Part shown: positions 47,368 through 54,832 of the stretch, in pieces
Layout of the letters: every line of letters starts with the position of its first letter
How positions within the stretch are numbered: position 1 is the stretch's first letter
Assembly: GCF_019649055.1 (NCBI RefSeq)
Contig: NW_026570266.1
Location: 310,001-374,000 of the forward strand
DNA: 64,000 bases
DNA from: Paramacrobiotus metropolitanus
Lineage: Eukaryota; Tardigrada; Eutardigrada; Parachela; Macrobiotidae
Direction of reading: 5' to 3'
The notes under the pieces: model-generated
The model's database searches: none
Told to the model about the DNA's origin: nothing
Seen by the model: only the letters and a program-made list of their open reading frames with translations
Program-made: the position numbers and the translations under genes

Positions 47368-48072
47368 TTAGACCGCGGGTAAGTTCCAGTTGCCTCTCGA
47401 ACGGATCAGCCCATGTCTCCAACGATCCCAAAAGTCCTTACCAGCTATAGGACAAGTCGACCCTGTGCCTGGTAACGATTCCTTTCGGATGAGCTGCTCA
47501 TTGCAAGGCGCCCGGCTCCGTTGGGCCGGTGCCTCTGGTATCGGGATAGCGTTTGCTATCCCGTGCGACAGCGCTTCTGCGGTGTGGCAGCACTGGTTTT
47601 CTGCATCTCGGACTCCCGTTGCCGTGTCGAAGGGCGGGCTATCCTCGTAGGTTGTGGGCTTGGATGTCGGGTGATCAGTCCGGTTTATCCGAGCTTTATG
47701 GCCTGCACTGCCCGATGCCTCTGGTATCGGGATAGACTGCACCACCGGTATGGATGGTCTTGGAGTCTGGTGAGTGGAACCTTCTGCCACTATGTTGGTC
47801 GAGAGGATGCATTTCTGCGACGGCTCTACACGACTGTTGGTCTGTAGAGGGTCGTAATCCATGCTCCGTGCCACCCGACGGGTCGCGAGTCCGCCGAGAT
47901 GTACATGGACACTGGTTTCTGATCTTTTGGCGTTAGTTGCTGCCAAGGTGGGGACTCCATCCTTGAGCTCGTAGGTGGAGATTACCCCGTCCGCATCCTT
48001 GGCGGATGATCCACCTTTAGTTTTGGGGTGGATCCTTCCGTTCTCTTGACGGGACGTCCATCCGCTGCGCAT
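47368..48072 (-). CDS. LTR-element ORF, 234 aa, fourth overlapping frame
   Basis: Overlaps the previous frame (47982-48542) by 91 bp. The sequence has no recognised domain. A near-repeat occurs twice: SIPIPEASGSAGHK and AIPIPEAPAQRSRA, reflecting a duplicated DNA block (near 47500-47570 and 47690-47735 on the plus strand). It may be translated by a frameshift or splice, or be a decayed part of an originally single frame. Confidence 0.35.
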   Translation of the reverse strand: MRSGWTSRQENGRIHPKTKGGSSAKDADGVISTYELKDGVPTLAATNAKRSETSVHVHLGGLATRRVARSMDYDPLQTNSRVEPSQKCILSTNIVAEGSTHQTPRPSIPVVQSIPIPEASGSAGHKARINRTDHPTSKPTTYEDSPPFDTATGVRDAENQCCHTAEALSHGIANAIPIPEAPAQRSRAPCNEQLIRKESLPGTGSTCPIAGKDFWDRWRHGLIRSRGNWNLPAV

Positions 48073-48542
48073 GCGGTGGGCGTTTCAGGACACGTTCTTG
48101 CATCCTGAGAGTTCGTGGTGCGACGTCTCGCTTGACCACGATGGCCGGTTACCGTGGCGCCGTTAGTGACGTCAGCAGGTCCGGGCGGCTTGGCGACGTT
48201 ATTGCCACCAGCCGGTCTGGCGACGTTATTGCCGGCAGACGATCCGATCGCTGTTCTAGCTCCGGATTGCACGGTGTCGCTCTTGACACCGCGTGGTCCG
48301 ATGTTATTATCGGACAGAGATCCTCGGACCGGCCGTTGGACCGTCGAGGTGGTTCCCACTGCAGCTTTTCTTGCGACACTTTTTATCGCGACACTTCTTG
48401 TCACAGCTGCGCCGCGTAGCGACGCAACATTGCTACTTCCGTTATCCGGTGGTTCTGGTGAAAAGGTTTGGTCAGCCGAGCCACCGGTGCTCACTGACCA
48501 TATGCGTTTCCCGTATGATAATCTGGGTACGCTCCGAGGCAT
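47982..48542 (-). CDS. LTR-element ORF, 186 aa, third overlapping frame
   Basis: Overlaps the CCHC frame by 52 bp and the next frame by 91 bp. Rich in Ser, Gly, Ala and Arg with a repeat (GNNVARPAGGNNVAKP). Disordered, basic and probably nucleic-acid binding if translated. No family recognised. Confidence 0.35.
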   Translation of the reverse strand: MPRSVPRLSYGKRIWSVSTGGSADQTFSPEPPDNGSSNVASLRGAAVTRSVAIKSVARKAAVGTTSTVQRPVRGSLSDNNIGPRGVKSDTVQSGARTAIGSSAGNNVARPAGGNNVAKPPGPADVTNGATVTGHRGQARRRTTNSQDARTCPETPTACAADGRPVKRTEGSTPKLKVDHPPRMRTG

Positions 48543-49090
48543 TCAGTGGGCAGAGGTGGGAGATGCCGTCCCTCATGGACGAAATCTTGATGTCCCCATA
48601 ATCCGCCCGAACGTGACCGATTGGCGCCGTGTGCGCGTGGTTTGCCAGCCACGATGAGTTCATTGCGGTATGGGTTTGCTGCTCCAACAGGGCCTCGAGA
48701 GCTATATCTCAAGCGCCAGTCCATATACCAGCGCCGGTTTGGGTTGCTGGCGGGGTCAGTGGTTGCGTACAGGCAGTTGCGGTTACTGTGGTTTCCCCAC
48801 CAGCAATTGCTGCAAGTAATCGCATTCTGGAACGTCCACTGTTCGAACAGGCCTTCTTGTCTGTCGATATAGGCGTCCAGGTTCCGTTGGGCTTGGGTAG
48901 GGCCAGATGACGACCTCTGACCGTTCTGGCCAGGGCCTCCAGCCTGGTTATAGGTTAGACCGCCGCTACGCCTTCCTGTAGCCACCGTTCTGGTTATGCG
49001 GTTTGGCCATTGGGCTGGCGCCGTAGACGCCAGGTGTTTCCCTATTCTTGGCTTCATAGGTCGCTTTGCCTGCGGTAAATTCCCGTACAA
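48491..49090 (-). CDS. Gag nucleocapsid-like frame with a CCHC zinc knuckle
   Basis: A 199-aa frame overlapping the end of Gag by 125 bp in another frame. It contains CSNCWWGNHSNRNC, an exact C-x2-C-x4-H-x4-C retroviral-type zinc knuckle (about 48772-48813), preceded by Gly/Gln/Arg-rich linker. In retroelements this motif sits at the C-terminus of Gag and packages RNA. Its position in a different frame from the capsid ORF means either a programmed ribosomal frameshift, a short spliced intron, or a frameshift mutation in the 125-bp overlap. Confidence 0.6.
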   Translation of the reverse strand: MYGNLPQAKRPMKPRIGKHLASTAPAQWPNRITRTVATGRRSGGLTYNQAGGPGQNGQRSSSGPTQAQRNLDAYIDRQEGLFEQWTFQNAITCSNCWWGNHSNRNCLYATTDPASNPNRRWYMDWRLRYSSRGPVGAANPYRNELIVAGKPRAHGANRSRSGGLWGHQDFVHEGRHLPPLPTECLGAYPDYHTGNAYGQ

Positions 49091-51230
49091 ATTTCAGCCA
49101 CTCAGCCGTGTTTTTCGGCATTGTGATGCTTAGGGCCGAACGCAGTTCTGGTTCCACCATGTGGGTGTTCAGGAAATGCAGGGCTATGCCGTCCGACATT
49201 TGCGCCTTTAGAGCGAGAAGCATGACGGCATCGTAAAATTCTTCGGGTGTTTCCTGTCCATGCTTGAACCTTCGGTTAATAATTTCGGTCATGGCCTTTA
49301 CCGCTTTGTTATTCTCGGTAAATCGTATGGCGAATTTGTTGAGCCATTCGTTGACGGTCCAGCCTTCTTCTGGTTCAAGTGCCGTTTGACCTTGATACCA
49401 ATCGAGAGCCTGGCCTGTAAGGCTTGCTCTTATTGTACTCATGACATTTGCGTTTTCCTGGTTCAGGTCGGCGCTCTGCCTGAGGATACGTCTGGTAGTG
49501 TTAATCCAGAAATCAAAATGGGTCCGGTCGCCGTCAAAGAATGGCAGCTCAATTTGGTGGATGGTCAGGCCATTCACAAGTGACTTTACCACTTCTTGGG
49601 CAACAGTCACAATCTGTGGCGGTCCCTGCGCTAATACGGGTTGGCCCGGTTGGGCTCCCTGGTCTGGCTGCGGTGGCTGTTGAGCCAATACGGGCTGGCC
49701 TGGTTGGGCTCCCTGGTTTGGCTGCGGTGGCTGTTGAGCCAATACGGGCTGGCCTGGTTGGGCTCCCTGGTTTGGCTGCGGTGGCTGTTGAGCCAATATG
49801 GGCTGGCCTGGTTGGGCTCTCTGGTTTGGCTGTAGAGCCAACTGAGCCTGGTGTGGCTGAGGTCCCACTTGAGGATTCATCAGTGGGTCAGGTGGGGGCT
49901 GGATCGCGCCGTTGGTCACTCTCCATTCACCTGGTGATGGGATCAGATGGAACCCGTTTGGGCCCAAATTAAGCTGAATCCCTGGTCCGGGCGGCACCGC
50001 TGGGTTATGCGGGCTCCCGGTAGGCTGTGGCGAGTTCTGGCCTTGGTTCGGTGATGAGTGACCAAGTGGCGCCACTGAGTTGAGTGGGCCAGTTGGACCA
50101 TGCGGCGACGCCGTAGGCGCCCCAACATGTCCTGCCACTGCCTGGCCTTGTGGCGGTGCTCCGATCAGGAACACCGGTCCCACTAGGTTGGGCTGGTTTG
50201 AGTCAGTTTTGGCTCTTGTAGGAGCCGGATGTCCGCCCTGGTCCATGGCGGGTGGTACCAATCCCAGTCCATATGTCTGGCTTCCGCGCAATACATCTGG
50301 GGCTTGGAAGGAATTCGAGTGACCAACGAGCGGTTGGCCCGGGCCTCGGAAGATTTCTAAGAGATGGACGGGCCGTTGGACCACGTCCTGAAAGATGTCC
50401 AAGTTATGGACTGGCCGTTGGCCATGGTCTCGGATAGTGTCCGAGCACGGGACGGGCCGTTGGACCGCGTCTCGTAAGGTGTCCATGCTATGGACTGGCC
50501 GTTGGCCATGGTCTCGGAAAGTCTCCGAGTACGGGACGGGCCGTTGGACCACGTCTCGCAAAGTGTCCATGCTATGGACTGGCTGTTGGCCCGGGTCCGG
50601 TGTGGACGGTCCAGACCACTGATGCTCCAATTGAGAGATCCGCTTCGTCAATCTGTCGACCACCAGCAGAAATTCTAGCTGCTGTTGCTCCAGTTGGGAG
50701 TTCCGTCGGTGTACGGCGTCGACGGCCAGCAGAGTTTCGTTGTGGTTCTTCTGCAGCAGGACAGCGAGACCAGCAATCTGCTGATCGATTGGCGCTGGTT
50801 GGTCGCGTCGCTCCGCCACCAGAAACCGTTGGTCCTGGTGGCTGCCGTCCTGGTCGCTTTGGTGCATGTTTCTCCAGAGCTGCTCAGTTTGAGCAGGACC
50901 ACTAGGTCTGGCTGGGCTATAACATCTGGGCCAGTCATGGTTGGACATGGCTCGGGTTTGAGCCAACTCGTCCAACTTTAGTCCGGTCTGGGCCAAGTGG
51001 TCCCACTTGGGTCCGGTCTGGACCAAGTGGTCCGGGTGCATTGGCTGTGCCACTGCACGTTGTGCCGGTTGCAGCGAAAGAGTGCCGCCTGGTCCGATGG
51101 GACACAGGTCTGGCATGGTTCCGGGTCTGGCTGGTGGATTCGGCGCCTGACCGATAGGACAGGTGTTCGGCGTCTGCCGATCAGCCACGACCGTTGGTGT
51201 GGTGTATTGGATCTGGCTTACCGCGTCCAA
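48966..51230 (-). CDS. Gag polyprotein of the LTR element, 754 aa
   Basis: First large ORF downstream of the primer-binding site. Residues 1 to about 540 are a long Pro/Gln/His-rich region with two sets of internal tandem repeats. Residues about 563-717 form a Retrotrans_gag-type capsid domain: ELPFFDGDRTHFDFWINTTR, then ALDWYQGQ, then WTVNEWLNKFAIRF and GQETPEEFYDAVMLLALKAQ. This order (F.G....F..W, A..W, W..F...F) is that of Gypsy-like Gag. The ORF ends about 35 residues later with QNGGYRKA. The unusual length of the N-terminal low-complexity part suggests repeat expansion. The product would assemble particles in the cytoplasm. Confidence 0.75.
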   Translation of the reverse strand: MDAVSQIQYTTPTVVADRQTPNTCPIGQAPNPPARPGTMPDLCPIGPGGTLSLQPAQRAVAQPMHPDHLVQTGPKWDHLAQTGLKLDELAQTRAMSNHDWPRCYSPARPSGPAQTEQLWRNMHQSDQDGSHQDQRFLVAERRDQPAPIDQQIAGLAVLLQKNHNETLLAVDAVHRRNSQLEQQQLEFLLVVDRLTKRISQLEHQWSGPSTPDPGQQPVHSMDTLRDVVQRPVPYSETFRDHGQRPVHSMDTLRDAVQRPVPCSDTIRDHGQRPVHNLDIFQDVVQRPVHLLEIFRGPGQPLVGHSNSFQAPDVLRGSQTYGLGLVPPAMDQGGHPAPTRAKTDSNQPNLVGPVFLIGAPPQGQAVAGHVGAPTASPHGPTGPLNSVAPLGHSSPNQGQNSPQPTGSPHNPAVPPGPGIQLNLGPNGFHLIPSPGEWRVTNGAIQPPPDPLMNPQVGPQPHQAQLALQPNQRAQPGQPILAQQPPQPNQGAQPGQPVLAQQPPQPNQGAQPGQPVLAQQPPQPDQGAQPGQPVLAQGPPQIVTVAQEVVKSLVNGLTIHQIELPFFDGDRTHFDFWINTTRRILRQSADLNQENANVMSTIRASLTGQALDWYQGQTALEPEEGWTVNEWLNKFAIRFTENNKAVKAMTEIINRRFKHGQETPEEFYDAVMLLALKAQMSDGIALHFLNTHMVEPELRSALSITMPKNTAEWLKFVREFTAGKATYEAKNRETPGVYGASPMAKPHNQNGGYRKA
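49625..49840. repeat. 54-bp tandem repeat in Gag, 4 copies
   Basis: Encodes four copies of an 18-residue unit read on the minus strand as QPNQGAQPGQPVLAQQPP. The two central copies differ by a single base, indicating recent amplification. Confidence 0.85.
50330..50600. repeat. about 84-bp repeat in Gag N-terminal region, about 3 copies
   Basis: The minus strand encodes alternating units of the form SMDTLRDVVQRPVPYSETFR and DHGQRPVH. The DNA alternates GACTGGCCGTTGGCCATGGT and ACGGGCCGTTGGACC blocks, each a short inverted repeat. Confidence 0.8.
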
Positions 51231-52419
51231 GTAAGGTGGGACGTGGACCAGATCTCGGCTCCGTTCACCATTTGGGTCCGCGTAGCGGCACCAAACAGTT
51301 CACCGTATCCGACTCGCGACAGGTATGTCACAGTCGGTCTCCGGATCAGGTCCGCACCGTTATGGCTTGGCCGTTGGATCCGGTCAGTGTTGGACGGTAC
51401 CACGTGGCTTTGGTCGTGGATGTCCGCGTGGCCATTGTCGTCCGCATCTGGGACAACCGGTGAGATTCGCCATAGGCGCGTCACCTGGGTTGGCCAAACT
51501 GGGCCAAGTGCCGTTGGCTCTGACCCACTGAGACCGGCAAGTTGGACCGTATGTCCGTCGCCTGCGGTTTGATGGGTCCAAATAGGACTGGCGTACAGCT
51601 TCTCTGTGCGCTGGTCCGGCTGGCTGCCCATCTCGTTGAGATGCCTTTGGCTAGTGGTTGATATCACCCGGGCCCCAGCCATTTGGACTTCGCCCATTGT
51701 ACGGGGCTACAGCGAACACCCACCACGTTGTGGGGTGTTTACGGTCAGGTCCAGGAACTTGTTTCTTGGACGCTGGATCGGGTCAGGATCTGGTCAGGAT
51801 CGATGGTGAGTGCTGGCGTACTGTGCTGGAACTCAGGTAGTATGTTATCCTACCTATGGTCCTATACTGCTGTACTAACCAGCGTGACGTCACATAAGAT
51901 TACTTTGCAATTAACTGCCTACGTCACGAATAGCGTGCCGTGAGCAAAAATGCAAAAACAAGTATGACTCATTACGGGCCTACAATATGGGGAATTTTCC
52001 CACTTATTCTGATTGGTCGATTTTTATACGGAAATGAGCCATTATGACGTCATGCGACTTTTTTCGCGAAAATTTCGGCTGGACAAAATGGCGGCTGTTT
52101 TTCGCCGGAAATTCACCAACAATTAGGAAAAATTTTTACGAGAGTTCTGTTACACTTTTCTAGTGCAGAATTTCTTGAGGATTCCGAAAAAGCAACTTCT
52201 ATGCAGATCGGATAAAAGGTTCGAAAGTTATTAATTTTTAAACTTAGGTTCTCCGTGAAAACCTCGAATTTTTCAAGGGTTCTACGAAAACCTACGACGC
52301 CACAGCAGGTCTTACCGGTCGTTTTTCGATCCAGACAGTGCTGCTCCGTCGTCCACTTCACCCTCTTCTACCGTGAGGGCCGCAGCGCACCCGATAGGGC
52401 GTTAAGGTGTAGCCGGACC

Positions 52420-52598
52420 GTACCGAACGCAGTTTTTGCGCCGGGAGCCAAAGCTGCGGGGGACCTACTTATAGGCGCCGACCCGTATCAACGCAACCCG
52501 GTAGGGTGCTTATTTGGACAACTGGATCGTACCCAACGCAGTTTTTGCGCGGGGAGCCAAAGCTGCGGGGGACCTACTTATAGGCGCCGACCCGTATG
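52420..52598. repeat. direct duplication in the 5' leader
   Basis: A 70-bp block starting CGTACCGAACGCAG (52420) recurs starting CGTACCCAACGCAG (52529), 109 bp apart, both ending GGCGCCGACCCGTAT, with two substitutions. CCCGATAGGG and CCCGGTAGGG cores precede each copy. Confidence 0.8.
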
Positions 52599-52747
52599 AT
52601 TAGTCCGTCGCGCAGCAGGCTTCCAGTGAAGCCTGTATAATGCAGGAAAGATGGTGGTCGCGGAATGGCTGGCCTACTTTTAGGCAATCAGCGTAGTTCG
52701 ACCGATGATGCCTTCACTGGGAATCAGAGGTTTCACAGGAAGGAAAA

Positions 52748-52766
52748 CCGAACGATACTGCTACCA
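52748..52766 (-). other. primer-binding site
   Basis: The minus strand reads TGGTAGCAGTATCGTTCGG immediately after the 5' LTR end TCTGACA, with no spacer. TGG complements the universal tRNA CCA end. The first nine bases equal those of the TRIM primer site at 60164, so the two may use the same tRNA. Confidence 0.7.
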
Positions 52767-53153
52767 TGTCAGATATGACACAGAAGCAGATGGAAAAATG
52801 GGGCAAATAGCCTTTATTGTGATAACAATAAAGCAACAACACAAAACCAACAGAAAACCCGATAGGGAAAAGCTGTGGAAAAAAGTGGCTGCAAGCGCGC
52901 TCGTCAGAATCGTGATAATGATTCCGCGTGCTGCGGGTATGCAACAGCTGATGCTGCAAAGCATGGAATCGCCCGTAGGCGCAGGGCTCCACCCCCAAGA
53001 GTGCAGAGAAATGCGCTGATTGGTCAGCGTAGACAAAGTGTGCGCTGAGTAAGCAGCGTAATAGCGCGGCACGAATGGAGTAGCCATGTGCGGGCGGGCG
53101 ACAGAGCAAAGCCACAAGAGGTGTCTACCGCCTCGAGTGAGCGGTCTCTGACA
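52767..53153 (-). repeat. 5' LTR (in element orientation)
   Basis: 387 bp, ends TGTCAGA and TCTGACA, flanked outside by TGTA (53154-53157). See the 3' LTR entry for content. Confidence 0.9.
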
Positions 53154-53157
53154 TGTA

Positions 53158-53716
53158 TTTGCGTAAGATAGTGAACTGACCGGCATTTTCATATAATGAT
53201 TGATTGAATTTTTTCTGGGCTTACTATTATTACACTCGTCACTCTAAGGTATAAAACAATATATTATCACGATCAGATAATGCAGATAACCTGCGGCATT
53301 TGTGTATCTGCGCAGGATAGCTTGCAAGTAATTCCCTTCGGGCACCAGCGTCATTTTTTTCCGTTAAACCTTACAAAATGCCGGCAATCCCATTCTGATC
53401 TACTGTGACTGGCGCGCATGATTCACGCTATTTTAACCGGTATTTACGATCTCGATGTCTGATTGCCGCTAACCGTTCAACAAACCCATGTCGTTCATTG
53501 TTGTCTGTCTGCAACTTTCGCGTACTTAGATTATTCACTACTGGAGGTTGGGCAGCCTACAGAGCATTCGATATCTGTATTTAATGCGTTGGTAAATGCA
53601 GTCCGACAATTAAAAAAACGAGTGCAAACGTTGGTTTAGTGTCTCAGAAAACGCCTACTTTGCATAAATAGAATTCCTGTTTGATTTCGACCGGCTATCA
53701 ACTCAAAGAAACGACA
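53158..53716. other. flank and 5' region of the hydrolase gene
   Basis: AT-rich, no ORF. The DNA at 53158 continues the pre-insertion sequence interrupted at 39877. Confidence 0.4.
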
Positions 53717-54261
53717 ATGCCTGCTCTGAACCAAGGTATGAACTATTTAAAAGTTCCTTAAATGATTTACATTATTTTTTAATAAGCTTAAACGTCAAAA
53801 ACGCTTATGGCTGCTTAAAGATTTTAAATGATCACGTGCATTTGAATTCATGTTTTTATACCCTTCCCTGTTTCCTTCTCTGCTTTGACCTTGCGTACCT
53901 TGCAGCTTTGGATACCAGCTCAAACGACTACCAGATCTTGCTGAAGACCATCTACTCGCAGGCCTACGGTGAGACGGAAGCTGTGCAGAGAGCCATCGCC
54001 TGGCTGATCAAGAACCGCGTGGACCAATGGGGCGGCACGATCGCCGGGGTATGTCGCGCTGCGGGCCAGTTTGATTGCTGGGAAGGTCAGGATGACATCG
54101 ACATGGAGGACGCGGAAGTGCGCGAGGGAATCGAGCGTTGGCTGCCGACCGTCTATGAAAGCCCGGATCCCACGCAGGGAGCGACATTCTACAATAATCT
54201 GGACAAGGAAGACTGGCCGTCCGTGGAAATCGATGGCAAATTATTTCATAGAAAGGAGTAA
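53717..54261 (+). CDS. SleB-like cell-wall hydrolase (Hydrolase_2 family), 124 aa
   Basis: Two exons, 53717-53735 and 53906-54261, join in phase 1 (MPALNQ to ALDTSSNDYQ). The product is essentially one domain: TIYSQAYGETEAVQRAIAWL, then NRV, then AGVCRAAGQFDCW, then DPTQGATFYNN, then W and GKLFHRK near the end. The Glu of YGE, NRV, QF and DPTxGATxY are the hallmarks of bacterial and phage SleB/CwlJ-type cell-wall hydrolases, which cleave peptidoglycan glycan strands. YGE is the likely catalytic acid. No signal peptide is seen in the six-residue first exon, so the start may lie further upstream or the protein is intracellular. A eukaryotic intron inside a bacterial-type domain suggests ancient horizontal transfer. 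Identity is good, activity inferred. Confidence 0.75.
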
Positions 54262-54832
54262 GCAGCGGTATTATCGGCTGCTGTTGTTGCAACCGCTTGC
54301 TTTAATGTGCTAACTTGTTAGTTTATTGCGCTGCTGAATAATTCTTCTTTCTTTGAGCGTCCACCGTTTGACGAATAATAAAACAGACCTGTGCACATGC
54401 ATCTCGAACAACGATCGTGTTCGATTGGACTTTTTTTCCAGCTCATGAATTCTGCCACTAGAAAATACACAGATGGTAACTCAGTAACATTACGGTAGCG
54501 TGCATCCTTAACTACCACCGTGGTTTTTTATGACGGGTCATTTTACAGCGCGGCAGTGGAGGCTGTATTCAATACTTACTACAGCATCGAAACGCAAAAC
54601 TGCACGTTTTCCGACAAAACAGCAAGCAAAAATATTAGGCAATGTTAGGTTTACAAGTAAGACATGGGCAAATCTGGTACGCCGGCGGAACGATAAATGG
54701 CCACGATTATCGCTTTGTTAGAATCAAAATTACAATATTGTTAGTCATAAATTAAGTATTATTATTTCAAAGTAATTATACAACTGCATAACAAAATTAG
54801 CAACGCAATGCTATGTAATCGCCTCGCTAGGT
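54262..54832. other. convergent intergenic region
   Basis: 3' ends of the hydrolase gene (+) and an F-box gene (-). No gene or repeat recognised. Confidence 0.4.

Larger units (their letters stand above)
51231..52766 (-). other. 5' leader of the LTR element
   Basis: 1.5 kb between the Gag ATG and the primer-binding site. It contains a 159-aa minus frame (51218-51697) without recognised features, AT-rich DNA at 51880-52260 and the duplication at 52418-52600. A packaging signal would be expected here but cannot be assigned. Confidence 0.45.
39878..53153 (-). mobile_element. 13.3-kb LTR retrotransposon, gag-only, non-autonomous
   Basis: Near-identical LTRs (39878-40265 and 52767-53153) flank the unit and TGTA is duplicated outside them (39874-39877 and 53154-53157). 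Coding direction is minus, so the 5' LTR is the right-hand one. Immediately inside it, the minus strand reads TGGTAGCAGTATCGTTCGG, a primer-binding site beginning TGG as expected for a tRNA CCA end. ORFs in transcript order are a Pro-rich Gag, an overlapping CCHC-bearing frame, two further overlapping frames, a 581-aa Pro-rich ORF and a 256-aa ORF. I searched every frame supplied by eye for the protease D(T/S)G, RT YxDD and integrase HHCC/DDE motifs and found none. The unit is far longer than an ordinary TRIM or TR-GAG element. LTR similarity of about 98% implies recent insertion. Confidence 0.85.

Noticed and set aside
51218-51697. 159-aa minus-strand ORF in the 5' leader
   Set aside because: Low-complexity translation upstream of Gag with no domain; kept only as a mention in the leader entry.
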